A stretch of DNA of 64,000 bases from Paludibacteraceae bacterium (GTDB lineage Bacteria > Bacteroidota > Bacteroidia > Bacteroidales > Paludibacteraceae): assembly GCA_016285885.1 (NCBI GenBank), contig JAEERP010000001.1:186001-250000 (forward strand). The letters run 5' to 3'. Position 1 is the stretch's first letter, and the number at the start of each line of letters is the position of its first letter. The position numbers were made by a program, and so were the translations under genes. Below are positions 35,732 to 44,058 of this stretch, piece by piece. The notes below the pieces were generated by a model, which saw only the letters and a list, made by a program, of their open reading frames with translations, was not told the DNA's origin and ran no database searches.

Positions 35732-36757
35732 TTATTTGTTGAATAATTTGAGGTTCCTGAACAGTCTGTTTTTCTTTTCCATGATGAACAATTCCAATGC
35801 GAGGATCATGAGGGCGATCCATGCGAATGTGGGGTATTGTTCTTCATATTCCGAGTAAACTTTGACGTCCACTTCATTTTTGGATATCTTGTTGATCTCT
35901 TCTTGAATGATCTTCAGGGCATTGTTTGAATTGTCCGCGCGAACATAGATGCCGTTGCCCGCTTGGGCGATTTTCATACACATGTTCTCGTTGAGGGCGG
36001 AACTGATGTAGTTGCCCGCTTGGTCTCTGATGTAGTCGTTTGTTCCCTCGATCGGAACAGGAGCTCCGTTGACGGATCCGATTCCCACCACGTTCACTTG
36101 TATGCCCTTTTCGGCGGCTTTCTTTGCGGCTGATTCCGCATCGTCTTCGTGGTTTTCTCCATCCGTGATGACGATGATCGCCTTCCCGTTTTCGGTCTCC
36201 TCCGAGAATGCGCTGCAGGCCTTCTCCAACGCTCCGCCTATTGCCGTTCCTTGCAGGTCAATCAGTTTTGGGGAGATGGAGGAGATGAACATCCTCGATG
36301 ATTGATAATCGGTCGTGATGGGTAGTTGCGTGAAGGCTGTTCCCGCGAACACGACGACACCGATCTTGTCGTTCTCTAATCCGTCCAGGATCTGGTATAG
36401 CATGTTTTTTGAGCGTTCCAATCGGTTCGGTTTGATGTCTTCCGCCAACATGGAGTTGGAGATGTCCAGCGCCACCATCACCTCGACGCCTTTCTTCTTG
36501 ACGGTATCCAGTTTGGAACCGAATTGAGGGCGTGCCGCACAGATGATGATAGCTACTAAAGCGAGCATCAGCAGGGAGAATTTCGTGATCTCTCTTACGC
36601 TGGACACGCCAGGCATTAGTGATTGCATCAGATTGGAGTCTCCGAATTTTTTTATGTTTCTTGTCCTCAATATTCTTGTGACGATAAAGCCTATGATGAA
36701 GGCTGGCACGATGAACAGCAGAAATAGAAGATCTGGATTTGCGAATTTGAATAACAT
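35732..36757 (-). CDS. batB: BatB: VWA-domain membrane protein
   Basis: A 341-residue protein with two N-terminal helices (about 9-28 and 58-75), a periplasmic von Willebrand A domain and a C-terminal helix (about 312-330). The MIDAS metal site is complete: Asp98-x-Ser100-x-Ser102 (DISNSM), with downstream TAF-TQLPITTD and TDGENHEDDA. The same topology occurs in BatA next door; the two are paralogues. Role: part of the Bat complex linked to aerotolerance. Confidence 0.92.
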   Translation of the reverse strand: MLFKFANPDLLFLLFIVPAFIIGFIVTRILRTRNIKKFGDSNLMQSLMPGVSSVREITKFSLLMLALVAIIICAARPQFGSKLDTVKKKGVEVMVALDISNSMLAEDIKPNRLERSKNMLYQILDGLENDKIGVVVFAGTAFTQLPITTDYQSSRMFISSISPKLIDLQGTAIGGALEKACSAFSEETENGKAIIVITDGENHEDDAESAAKKAAEKGIQVNVVGIGSVNGAPVPIEGTNDYIRDQAGNYISSALNENMCMKIAQAGNGIYVRADNSNNALKIIQEEINKISKNEVDVKVYSEYEEQYPTFAWIALMILALELFIMEKKNRLFRNLKLFNK

Positions 36758-36773
36758 CTCTCTTCCTCCTCTT

Positions 36774-37757
36774 TTATGGTATGTGACGTAATAATGTTTT
36801 GCGGAGCACTATTTCAAGTATGAGCATTGAGAGTGCGAAGAGGGCCCATGGCAGGTACTCTTCGTTCTTTTTGCAATACTCCGTCACCTGTATTTTCGTT
36901 TTCTCTAATTGGTCTATCTCTTGGTAAATGGACTTCAACGACTCGTTGTTTGTCGCCCTATAGTACCTTCCGCCTGTCTTCTTCGCAATTTCCTGCAACG
37001 TGCCTTCGTCGATGTCGACTGGCATCATCATCCTTTGTCCGTTGATTCGGATAGGCGCTTGGGGAGCGTTCGTGCCGACGCCGATGGTGTAGACTCTGAC
37101 TTTATAGGTCGCTGCAAGGTCTGCCGCCGTTAGCGGGTCGATCTCTCCTCTGTTGTTGGATCCGTCCGTCAGTAGGATGATGACTTTGGACGGGGCGTCC
37201 ACGTCTTTGATTCTATTGACTGCGTTGGCGATACCGAGGCCGATGGCGGTTCCTTTGTCCTCCATCATGTCGTCGCTCACGTTGTTGAGTAGGCTGACCA
37301 AGGCTGTCTTGTCGGTGGTGAGTGGGCTTTGTGTGAAGCTCTCGCCTGCGAAAACGACCAAGCCGATGTTATCGTTTGGCCTGTTCATGATGAACTCCGC
37401 GCCGATTTTCTTTGCGGCGTCCAATCTCGTCGGTTTCAGGTCTTCGGCCCGCATACTCTCAGAGATATCCAAGGACATTACGATGTTGATACCCTCTACG
37501 TTCTTGTTGGAGAGGTTGTCTGACGATTGAGGTCTTGCCAATGCGAAGACGAGCGCTGTCAGGGCCAATATTCTGAAGATGAAAGGGAGGTGCAAGAGAT
37601 ATACCTTGTAGCTCTTTTTTATTCCCTTTATGGTCTCTGTCGTGGACATTCGCAGACTAGGCGATGTCTTCCCGTTCTTCCAGATATACCAAGCTATGAT
37701 TGGTATTAGAAGTAGCAGTAGGTAAAAATAAGACGGGTGTACGTATGTGACTGTCAT
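36774..37757 (-). CDS. batA: BatA: VWA-domain membrane protein
   Basis: A 327-residue paralogue of BatB: helices at about 10-27 and 58-76, a VWA domain with MIDAS Asp97-x-Ser99-x-Ser101 (DISESM), the TDGSNNRGEIDPLTAA segment, and a C-terminal helix at about 303-320. It lies 16 bases upstream of batB and 11 bases after the DUF4381-like gene. MoxR ATPases often act as chaperones for VWA proteins, and moxR heads this operon, so BatA/BatB are likely MoxR clients. Confidence 0.92.
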   Translation of the reverse strand: MTVTYVHPSYFYLLLLLIPIIAWYIWKNGKTSPSLRMSTTETIKGIKKSYKVYLLHLPFIFRILALTALVFALARPQSSDNLSNKNVEGINIVMSLDISESMRAEDLKPTRLDAAKKIGAEFIMNRPNDNIGLVVFAGESFTQSPLTTDKTALVSLLNNVSDDMMEDKGTAIGLGIANAVNRIKDVDAPSKVIILLTDGSNNRGEIDPLTAADLAATYKVRVYTIGVGTNAPQAPIRINGQRMMMPVDIDEGTLQEIAKKTGGRYYRATNNESLKSIYQEIDQLEKTKIQVTEYCKKNEEYLPWALFALSMLILEIVLRKTLLRHIP

Positions 37758-37768
37758 AATACTAATGC

Positions 37769-38779
37769 TTATTTGGATAACGTAAACGGTTTTCCTTCCT
37801 CCTCATTTGAGCCATCCTGCGGTGTGCCGCTTTCTGGCTCCTGATTTTGGACTTGGGTCGTCTGTTGTACGATGAACATTGCGTTGACGATGCTTAATTC
37901 GTTCTCTTCCTCGGATGGTTTGTATTTAGCGAACTTGACCATGTCGGATATCTGGAATACTTGAGCGATCTTATCCTCGACACGTTTAGCGTCTTCGTCT
38001 TCCTTCAGTTCCTCGATGATCTGTCGAGAGGTCATTTCCCACGCACCGATGTGGAATCGTTCCATGAAATAGTTACGCAGTGTATCCGTAATCTGGGTGT
38101 AGTAGGTCTTTTGCTGCCCCTGTTCCCAGATCTTCTCCTCCTTGATGCTCATGAGGGATGACAAGGCCACCTCTTCTGGGGTTCTCTTGTCTTTCGTGTC
38201 GAAAGAGAGGATATCCTGTTCTTTCTTCTTGGAGAAGAACATGATGGAGACGATGCCGATGAAAACCAATCCTGCCAGGATGAGTAGAAGTGTGAAGTAT
38301 TGGAATATCCGTTTGAAGTTGAATCCGGGGCGAATGAGGTCGTGGCTGCCTTTGATGCTTGCCTTGGAAAAATCTTCCTCGATGGTGACTACATTGACGA
38401 TGATCTTTTCGGTAGGGTACACGGAGGAGTATCCAGGCTCGTGTGTCTCGAACTTGAAAGGAGGTATTTCATAGCGTCCTGTGTCGAAGGCGGTGACGAT
38501 TAGGTCCTCTCGAACCCGGATGCTTCCGTTTTTGATCACGGTCGTGTCTTTCCCCATAGAACGGAGCACCTCGATGCCTCCCCCCAATAGATTGTCTTTT
38601 TTTATGTCGGGGAATTGTACTGCGATGATTTTCGGTTGTTCCACCTCCAAATGGATGATCCTCTGCTCTCCGATGAGTATGGTGGTTGAGTCCATCGTAG
38701 CCCTAGCGGTTATTGGGCCTGCCGAGGCGGAGGTTGTCGCCGCAAGTAGTATCCCGATGAGATATTTCAGTCTTTTCAT
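37769..38779 (-). CDS. BatD-like/DUF4381-like membrane protein of the Bat operon
   Basis: A 336-residue protein with a signal peptide (1-20), a periplasmic beta-sandwich (about 25-135, ATMDSTTILIGEQRIIHLEV) resembling a single BatD domain, one membrane helix (about 158-180, FTLLLILAGLVFIGIVSIMF) and a cytoplasmic helical tail ending in a Glu/Gln-rich stretch. The tail segment YYTQITDTLRNYFMERFHIG...MTSRQIIEEL matches the type of C-terminus found in DUF4381 proteins near VWA genes. It is placed between the DUF58 gene and batA, as in other Bacteroidota Bat operons. Its exact role is unknown. Confidence 0.75.
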   Translation of the reverse strand: MKRLKYLIGILLAATTSASAGPITARATMDSTTILIGEQRIIHLEVEQPKIIAVQFPDIKKDNLLGGGIEVLRSMGKDTTVIKNGSIRVREDLIVTAFDTGRYEIPPFKFETHEPGYSSVYPTEKIIVNVVTIEEDFSKASIKGSHDLIRPGFNFKRIFQYFTLLLILAGLVFIGIVSIMFFSKKKEQDILSFDTKDKRTPEEVALSSLMSIKEEKIWEQGQQKTYYTQITDTLRNYFMERFHIGAWEMTSRQIIEELKEDEDAKRVEDKIAQVFQISDMVKFAKYKPSEEENELSIVNAMFIVQQTTQVQNQEPESGTPQDGSNEEEGKPFTLSK

Positions 38780-38792
38780 TTCTGATGTCCTT

Positions 38793-39662
38793 TTACATGC
38801 GTTGTTGGAAGAGTTTCATTAACGCCTTCACGTAGTCTTCGCCGGTGGAGATGGCGATGGAGTTCACTCCGCATTGGGAGAAGGTTTGTTTGATCTGCTC
38901 CTGTCGTTCTTTCCAGTTGCTGTGGTAGATGCTCCTGGCCTTTGCGTTGGAGGTGTCTATCCACATGTCTTTGCCGGTCTCCGCGTCCTTCATTTTGATC
39001 AAGCCCACAGAAGGCAGTTCGGTTTCCCTTTTGTCGTAGATGTGCAGTGCCACGACGTCATGTTTCCTGTTGGCGATGGTCAGTGACTGGCGGAAGTCTT
39101 TGCAGATGAAGTCAGATATGATGAAAGTTGTACATTTCTTCTTGATGGCGTTGGTCAGGTAGACCAATGCGCATTCTAGGTCGGTCTTGTTGCTTTCCGG
39201 CTCGAAACCGAGCAACTCGCGGATGATGTACAGCACGTGCTTCTTGCCTTTTTGGGGCGGAATGAATTTCTCTATTTTGTCGGAGAAGAAGATGACGCCG
39301 ATCTTATCGTTGTTTTGGATGGCGGAGAAAGCTATGGTGGCGGCTAGTTCCGTCATCATCTCCCTCTTCTTCTGGACTTGTGTTCCGAAGTCTCCGCTGG
39401 CTGACACGTCGACGAGGAGCATCATGGTCATTTCACGCTCTTCCTCAAATACTTTGATGAAGGGTTTGTTGAAACGAGCGGTCACGTTCCAGTCGATGTT
39501 TCGGATGTCGTCGCCATATTGGTATTCGCGGACTTCCGAGAAGGTCATACCCCGACCCTTGAAGGCCGAGTGGTACTCTCCTGCGAAGATGTTCCGAGAA
39601 AGGCCTTTGGTCTTGATCTCTATCTTCCGAACCTTTTTTAGTATTTCGTTTGTGTCTTGCAT
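38793..39662 (-). CDS. DUF58 (VWA-like) protein
   Basis: A 289-residue cytoplasmic protein. The DUF58 signature is clear: VREYQYGDDIRNIDWNVTAR (about 44-63), followed by a VWA fold with a MIDAS-like Asp85-x-Ser87-x-Ser89 (DVSAS). It has no membrane helix. DUF58 genes usually sit next to moxR, and the pair is thought to work as ATPase and adaptor. It starts 31 bases after the moxR stop and ends 13 bases before the next gene. Confidence 0.9.
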   Translation of the reverse strand: MQDTNEILKKVRKIEIKTKGLSRNIFAGEYHSAFKGRGMTFSEVREYQYGDDIRNIDWNVTARFNKPFIKVFEEEREMTMMLLVDVSASGDFGTQVQKKREMMTELAATIAFSAIQNNDKIGVIFFSDKIEKFIPPQKGKKHVLYIIRELLGFEPESNKTDLECALVYLTNAIKKKCTTFIISDFICKDFRQSLTIANRKHDVVALHIYDKRETELPSVGLIKMKDAETGKDMWIDTSNAKARSIYHSNWKERQEQIKQTFSQCGVNSIAISTGEDYVKALMKLFQQRM

Positions 39663-39693
39663 CTTGGTCTGATTCAGCTATTCCCTTCTTTGA

Positions 39694-40689
39694 TCATGGT
39701 ACCTCTACCGCATTGATGATCTCGCTGACGATGTCCTCGCTGGTCACGTTGTTCGCTTCCGCCTCGTAGCTCAATCCGATACGGTGTCTCAGCACGTCGT
39801 GTGCGATGGCTCTCACATCTTCTGGGATAACGTAGCCTCTTCTCATCAGGAATGCGTATGTGCGGGCTGCCAACGCCAAGTTGATGGATGCACGTGGAGA
39901 ACCTCCGAAGGAGATCATGTCCTGCAAGTGTCCCAAGTTCTTCTCCTTCGGGAATCGGGTGGCGTGTACGATGTCTACGATGTAGCGCTCGATCTTTTCG
40001 TCCACATAGACTTCTTGAACGACTTTCCTTGCTTTGATGATGTCCTCTGGCTTGAGGATCGGCTCAATCTTCACCTCCTCACGTTGGATGTTCTGCTTGA
40101 TGATCTCCATCTCCTCTTTTGGCTTTGGATAGGTGATGTGCACCTTCAGCATGAAACGGTCCAACTGCGCCTCTGGCAATGGGTAGGTTCCCTCTTGCTC
40201 GATTGGGTTCTGGGTGGCTAACACGAGGAATGGGGACGGCAACTTGAAGGTCTCTTCTCCGATGGTTACCTGTCTCTCCTGCATGGCCTCCAATAGGGCA
40301 CTCTGCACTTTCGCAGGCGCACGGTTGATCTCATCGGCCAATACCAGGTTGGCGAAGACAGGTCCCTTCTTGATGCTGAATTCCTCTGTTTTCTGGCTAT
40401 AGATCATGGTTCCGATCACGTCGGCTGGCAAAAGGTCTGGCGTGAACTGGATTCTGTTGTATTTGGCTTCGATCAGTTGCCCTAATGTCTTAATGGCTAA
40501 TGTCTTGGCTAGTCCTGGTACGCCTTCCAAGAGGACGTGTCCATCTGCCAACAATCCGATCAATAATGATTCCACTAGGTGTTTTTGCCCGACGATGGAT
40601 TTGTTCATGCCCATCATCAAGAGATCTACGAACTCACTGTGCTTCTTGATTTTCTCATCTAGAGCCTTGAAGTCTACTGACTGATTCAT
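39694..40689 (-). CDS. moxR: MoxR-family AAA+ ATPase
   Basis: A 331-residue AAA+ ATPase. Walker A is GVPGLAKT (56-63), Walker B is LVLADEINRA (about 115-124), sensor 1 is VLATQNPIEQEGTYPLPEAQLDRF, and the C-terminal lid domain (about 225-331) is present. MoxR proteins act as chaperones that mature VWA-domain partners, here most likely BatA, BatB and the DUF58 protein. It is the first gene of the operon, with candidate -7 boxes at 40759-40774. Confidence 0.94.
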   Translation of the reverse strand: MNQSVDFKALDEKIKKHSEFVDLLMMGMNKSIVGQKHLVESLLIGLLADGHVLLEGVPGLAKTLAIKTLGQLIEAKYNRIQFTPDLLPADVIGTMIYSQKTEEFSIKKGPVFANLVLADEINRAPAKVQSALLEAMQERQVTIGEETFKLPSPFLVLATQNPIEQEGTYPLPEAQLDRFMLKVHITYPKPKEEMEIIKQNIQREEVKIEPILKPEDIIKARKVVQEVYVDEKIERYIVDIVHATRFPKEKNLGHLQDMISFGGSPRASINLALAARTYAFLMRRGYVIPEDVRAIAHDVLRHRIGLSYEAEANNVTSEDIVSEIINAVEVP

Positions 40690-40758
40690 ATTGTTTTGTA
40701 TTTTAATATTTATATTTTCTTATTATTTGTTTTTTTCTTGCCTGCATTTACTGATACG

Positions 40759-40774
40759 CAAATGTACAAAATTA
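40759..40774 (-). promoter_or_regulatory. Candidate -7 boxes of the moxR-bat operon
   Basis: Two adjacent minus-strand matches to TAnnTTTG: TACATTTG (40759-40766) and TAATTTTG (40767-40774), 70-85 bases ahead of the moxR ATG. No matching -33 element is clear, so which one is used is open. Confidence 0.45.
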
Positions 40775-40845
40775 TAGCCTATCTTTTTCTCCGTTTAATA
40801 ACAATTATAATTTTTTTAAATTGCTTTAACTTTTCATTTGTTTTC

Positions 40846-40884
40846 ATGAAAAAGAGCCACCTGAAATATGTTCCAAGTGGCTCT
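40846..40884 (-). terminator. Terminator of the HU-LysM gene
   Basis: An 8-bp perfect stem (AGAGCCAC at 40853-40860; GTGGCTCT at 40877-40884) with a 16-base loop, followed on the minus strand by five Ts. It lies 18 bases beyond the stop. Confidence 0.75.
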
Positions 40885-40901
40885 CCCTCTAATTCGTTTT
40901 T

Positions 40902-42878
40902 TTAATTGAATAGTCTCAAATAACTCTCTTTGACGTCTTTGGCGGCATTGATGCACTCGTAGGAGTCTGGGTTGATGACAGATTCGTCCAGTTGCGGTAT
41001 CTTCACGACCGTTCCGGCGGATACGTTGTCTGGCCTACGGATCACATCTTTGTTGTAGAGATAGATGTAAACCCAAAAGTCTTTTACTCCGTCGTAGTGC
41101 TTACGCGACAGGGATGCGAGCGTCTGACCGTTTCTGATGGTGTCTATCGCTGGTTCTCCCGTGACCTCAAAATTGATTTTCGGATATTCTTTCTTGATGA
41201 ATTTCTTCAAGCCCTCTTCGAACCAATCCCAGTTCTGCTCTATCTCGACAACTTCAGGGAATGCTTGGTCTGCTTGAGCCGCTTCGTACATGTCCTCTAT
41301 TTTCTCGTCGAAGTATTCATCCTCTGGCTTAACCACAGGTGTGGTGTCCTTCGGAATGAGGGTGTCTGTGTTTTGTTTCACAGGCGTGTTGACGAATAGA
41401 TGCGTGATCTTTGACTTGATCTCGTCGAGGCTGGTGGAGACTCCTTTGCTTCCCTTGAATGCGTAGAAGAGGCAGGCAAGGATGAGAAGGACTAATATGA
41501 TGATGACGATCAATAGATTTTTGTTCTTCTCCTTTTTCCTTTTCTTTGGACGACCTTTCTGCTTGATGTCGTTCACATTGGCAGTGTTGAGGGGCTCCGT
41601 TTTCTCCGTGGATTCTTTTCCTTGTGGCTCGCTTGCTCCCCCTGTTTCTGTGGTCGCCTCACTGTTGCCGGTTGGTGCCGTGTTTGGTGCCTCTGTTTGC
41701 TCTCCTGCAGAGGTGGTGGATGCTTCTACCTTCTCTGTCTGCTCTTTGCTCGGAACCTCTTGCTCTGTGGTCTGTTGGATCTCCTCGGTTGGGGTAGGAC
41801 CAACTGGAGCGCACTCCTCTGTTGCGGGAGGTGTGATGGTCGTCGCTTCTGGAGCCGCTTGCTCGCTTGTTCCCTGTGGAGTGGTGGCCTCTGGAACTGT
41901 AGTGTTCGGAACCTCACTCTTTTCCACGATTGGATCGTTAACGGTCGATGCTTGATCGTTTGCAGGGGCTGTGTACTGCGGTGTTTCCGTCACAGGGGCA
42001 GTGTATTGCGGTGTTTCCGTCACAGGGGCAGTGTATTGCGGTGTTTTCGTCACAGGGGCAGTGTACTGCGGTGTCTCCGTCACAGGGGCGGTGTATTGCG
42101 GTGTCTCTGCCACAGGCGCGGTGTACTGCGGTGTTTCCGTCACAGGGGCTGTGTACTGCGGTGCCTCTGTTGCTGGGGCTGTGTACTGCGGTGTCTCCGT
42201 CACAGGGGCAGTGTATTGCGGTGTTTCTGTCACAGGGGCGGTGTGCTGCGGTGTTTCCGTCACAGGGGCGGTGTACTGCGGTGTCTCCGTCACAGGGGCG
42301 GTGTATTGCGGTGTCTCTGCCACAGGTGCGGTGTACTGCAGTGTTTCCGTCACAGGGGCGGTGTACTGCGGTGTTTCCGTCACAGGGGCAGTGTACTGCG
42401 GTGTCTCCGTCACAGGGGCGGTGTACTGCGGTGTTTCCACAACCGGTGTGCTGTAGGGTTGCACAGGAGTGGATGCTATGTCATCGGTTGAGTTGGCGAT
42501 CTCATCAGCCTCCTCTTCATCCTCATCGTCCACAAAGGGCCCGTCTACAGGTCCGTCGCTTGGGAGAATATAGGTTTCGAGGTCTTCGAACGGCTTGTTG
42601 ACCGCCTCTTTGAGTTCTTTTTCGGGTGTGAATGTAATTTTTTTATGGGCAGGAATAATAACTGCGCTACCATCTGTCACGCTAACACTTTTTCTTTCTT
42701 CGATGGCGACAATCTTGAATGTGCCGATTCCTTTTACTTTTGCGATACCGTCTTTGGCGAGTGCCTCTTCCACTATTTCGGTGAGCGCTCGCAGGAACCC
42801 TTCGGAGAGTTTTTTAGATTGCCCGGAAATTGCGGATAGTTGTTCCGCCAAATCTTGTAGTGTGACTTTGTTATTCAT
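40902..42878 (-). CDS. HU-domain protein with decapeptide repeats, membrane helix and LysM domain
   Basis: A 658-residue protein of unusual build. Residues 1-95 are an HU/IHF-type domain (VTLQDLAEQLSAISGQSKKL, then AKVKGIGTFKIV). An acidic linker (DDEDEEEADE) leads to sixteen 10-residue repeats of ETPQYTAPVT type (about 146-305), a Thr/Glu/Pro-rich spacer to about 440, a basic stop-transfer patch (KGRPKKRKKEKNKN), one membrane helix (454-474) and a periplasmic part with a LysM-like domain (about 579-629, IRNGQTLASLSRKHYDG...AGTVVKIPQ). The charge pattern puts HU inside and LysM outside. It could link the nucleoid to peptidoglycan; this is inference. It follows an ordinary HU gene. Confidence 0.8.
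   Translation of the reverse strand: MNNKVTLQDLAEQLSAISGQSKKLSEGFLRALTEIVEEALAKDGIAKVKGIGTFKIVAIEERKSVSVTDGSAVIIPAHKKITFTPEKELKEAVNKPFEDLETYILPSDGPVDGPFVDDEDEEEADEIANSTDDIASTPVQPYSTPVVETPQYTAPVTETPQYTAPVTETPQYTAPVTETLQYTAPVAETPQYTAPVTETPQYTAPVTETPQHTAPVTETPQYTAPVTETPQYTAPATEAPQYTAPVTETPQYTAPVAETPQYTAPVTETPQYTAPVTKTPQYTAPVTETPQYTAPVTETPQYTAPANDQASTVNDPIVEKSEVPNTTVPEATTPQGTSEQAAPEATTITPPATEECAPVGPTPTEEIQQTTEQEVPSKEQTEKVEASTTSAGEQTEAPNTAPTGNSEATTETGGASEPQGKESTEKTEPLNTANVNDIKQKGRPKKRKKEKNKNLLIVIIILVLLILACLFYAFKGSKGVSTSLDEIKSKITHLFVNTPVKQNTDTLIPKDTTPVVKPEDEYFDEKIEDMYEAAQADQAFPEVVEIEQNWDWFEEGLKKFIKKEYPKINFEVTGEPAIDTIRNGQTLASLSRKHYDGVKDFWVYIYLYNKDVIRRPDNVSAGTVVKIPQLDESVINPDSYECINAAKDVKESYLRLFN
41971..42450 (-). 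repeat. 30-bp minisatellite, 16 copies
   Basis: Sixteen tandem 30-bp units coding for ETPQYTAPVT-type decapeptides in the HU-LysM gene. Most differences are single substitutions, and length is always 30, so the frame is kept. The array is open in other frames too, giving false reading frames on the plus strand. Confidence 0.92.
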
Positions 42879-42892
42879 GATATGTTTAGGAA

Positions 42893-43168
42893 CTACTGAT
42901 TAAATTTCTCTTTTATTGTGCTGCTTGGTTTGAATGCGATGGATTGTTTCGGAGGAATCAGCATCCTCTTTTTGGTTGCGGGGTTGACGGATATACGTTC
43001 CGCTTTTCGTCTTGCCTCAAATGAACCGAATCCTTGTAGCGATACTACATTGTTGGCAAGTAGTTCTTTCTTTAATGCTTCGGCAAAGCCTCTGAATAGC
43101 GAGTCCGAAGTCGCAGCGTCGATTTGTAGCCGTGCTTTTATTTCTGCTATGATTTCTTTTGTATTCAC
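42893..43168 (-). CDS. HU-family DNA-binding protein
   Basis: A 91-residue HU/IHF-family protein with the standard layout: helical dimer part (MNTKEIIAEIKARLQIDAAT), the loop VVSLQGFGSFEARRKAERIS, the DNA-binding arm NPATKKRMLIPPKQSIAFKP with its basic residues and Pro tip, and the C-terminal helix. Nucleoid-associated proteins of this type bend and compact DNA. It lies 14 bases upstream of the HU-LysM gene and is likely co-transcribed with it, so the two HU domains could form mixed dimers (inference). Confidence 0.93.
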   Translation of the reverse strand: MNTKEIIAEIKARLQIDAATSDSLFRGFAEALKKELLANNVVSLQGFGSFEARRKAERISVNPATKKRMLIPPKQSIAFKPSSTIKEKFNQ

Positions 43169-43264
43169 AGTCCCTGTATTTTAGTATAAATTTCGGTCAC
43201 GATATTACAAAAAAAAATTTACAAGAAAAAATTTTTGCGTAAAAAGCCTTGATTTATTTCCCTA

Positions 43265-43292
43265 ATTCATAATTCAAAATTCATAATTCAAA
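43265..43292. repeat. 14-bp tandem repeat
   Basis: Two direct copies of ATTCATAATTCAAA between the nitroreductase stop and the HU gene. AT-rich spacer without visible gene function. Confidence 0.7.
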
Positions 43293-43293
43293 A

Positions 43294-44034
43294 TTATCTA
43301 AATCCTTGCGCTTGAATGAACTCTTTCAACTTTTGGGAGAAGAACTCCATGTCTTTCTTCGTGTATCGGATATCTGTGAAGATTTGCGCAAGGTTTTCCT
43401 TGCCGTTTACCTCCACGAAGTTTTTGTTCTCCTGCAAGGCTTCTTTCCCTTGGAATAGTTTGTCGATGCGTTCTGGGGTGTAGTCTTCGTATGTTTCGTA
43501 GTGTACGATTCCTTCGAGAGGCAGGCGGTCTGACACGGGCGGGTTCTCGTCCGGGTAGCCTACGGAGAGTGTTACGATCGGTACGACCAGTTTGGGGAGG
43601 TTCAATGCCTTGGCGATCTGGTCTGGATTGTATGTCGTCGTGCCCAAGTAGCAGATGCCTAATCCTTTCCTTTCCGCCGCCACGCAGAAGGTCTGTGCCA
43701 CTATGGTGGTGTCGAGGATGGCGCAGATGAGCGACTCCGCATTGTCATATCCTGGGGTTGCGTTCCTTTGCTCGCACCACTTGGTGAATCGGTTGAAGTC
43801 CGCACAGAAGGTCAGAACCATTGGCGCGTTCGCGTAGGCGGGTTGGTTGAAGTGGGCGGGTGCCAGTTCCTCCCTTTTCTTCTTGTCCTTGGTTACGACG
43901 ACGCTGTACAGCTGCATGTTGCCCGTCGTCGAGGCTTGGAATGCAGCGGTGAACAATTCGTTGAGTAGCTCGTCCGGCACTTCGGTCGCCTTGAACTTGC
44001 GGATGGATCGTCTCTTTAAAAGGTCTTCTATCAT
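43294..44034 (-). CDS. Nitroreductase-family FMN oxidoreductase
   Basis: A 246-residue flavin enzyme of the nitroreductase fold. The FMN-binding N-terminal motif RRSIRKFKATEVPDELL, the central ASTTGNMQLYSVVV and the RKGLGICYLGTTTYNPDQIA segment (FMN phosphate loop) are present. The C-terminal extension (about 185-246) is typical of NADPH-dependent NfsA/FRP-type members. Substrates are likely quinones or nitro compounds. It lies 24 bases after dsbD, so it may be transcribed with that gene and share an oxidative-stress role. Confidence 0.88.
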   Translation of the reverse strand: MIEDLLKRRSIRKFKATEVPDELLNELFTAAFQASTTGNMQLYSVVVTKDKKKREELAPAHFNQPAYANAPMVLTFCADFNRFTKWCEQRNATPGYDNAESLICAILDTTIVAQTFCVAAERKGLGICYLGTTTYNPDQIAKALNLPKLVVPIVTLSVGYPDENPPVSDRLPLEGIVHYETYEDYTPERIDKLFQGKEALQENKNFVEVNGKENLAQIFTDIRYTKKDMEFFSQKLKEFIQAQGFR

Positions 44035-44058
44035 TCTATTGGCTTGATTCGTGTTTGA

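Noticed and set aside
41971-42450. CRISPR-like look of regularly spaced 30-bp repeats
   Set aside because: There are no unique spacers: units follow each other directly and code for protein. No cas genes are present. The same holds for the 102-bp array at 3786-4907.
41948-42601. Long plus-strand frames (also 41622-42491 and 41971-42456) with CGVSVTGAVY-type repeats
   Set aside because: They are the reverse strand of the 30-bp repeat array in the HU-LysM gene. A repeat length divisible by three keeps every frame open, and no promoter or start context supports them.
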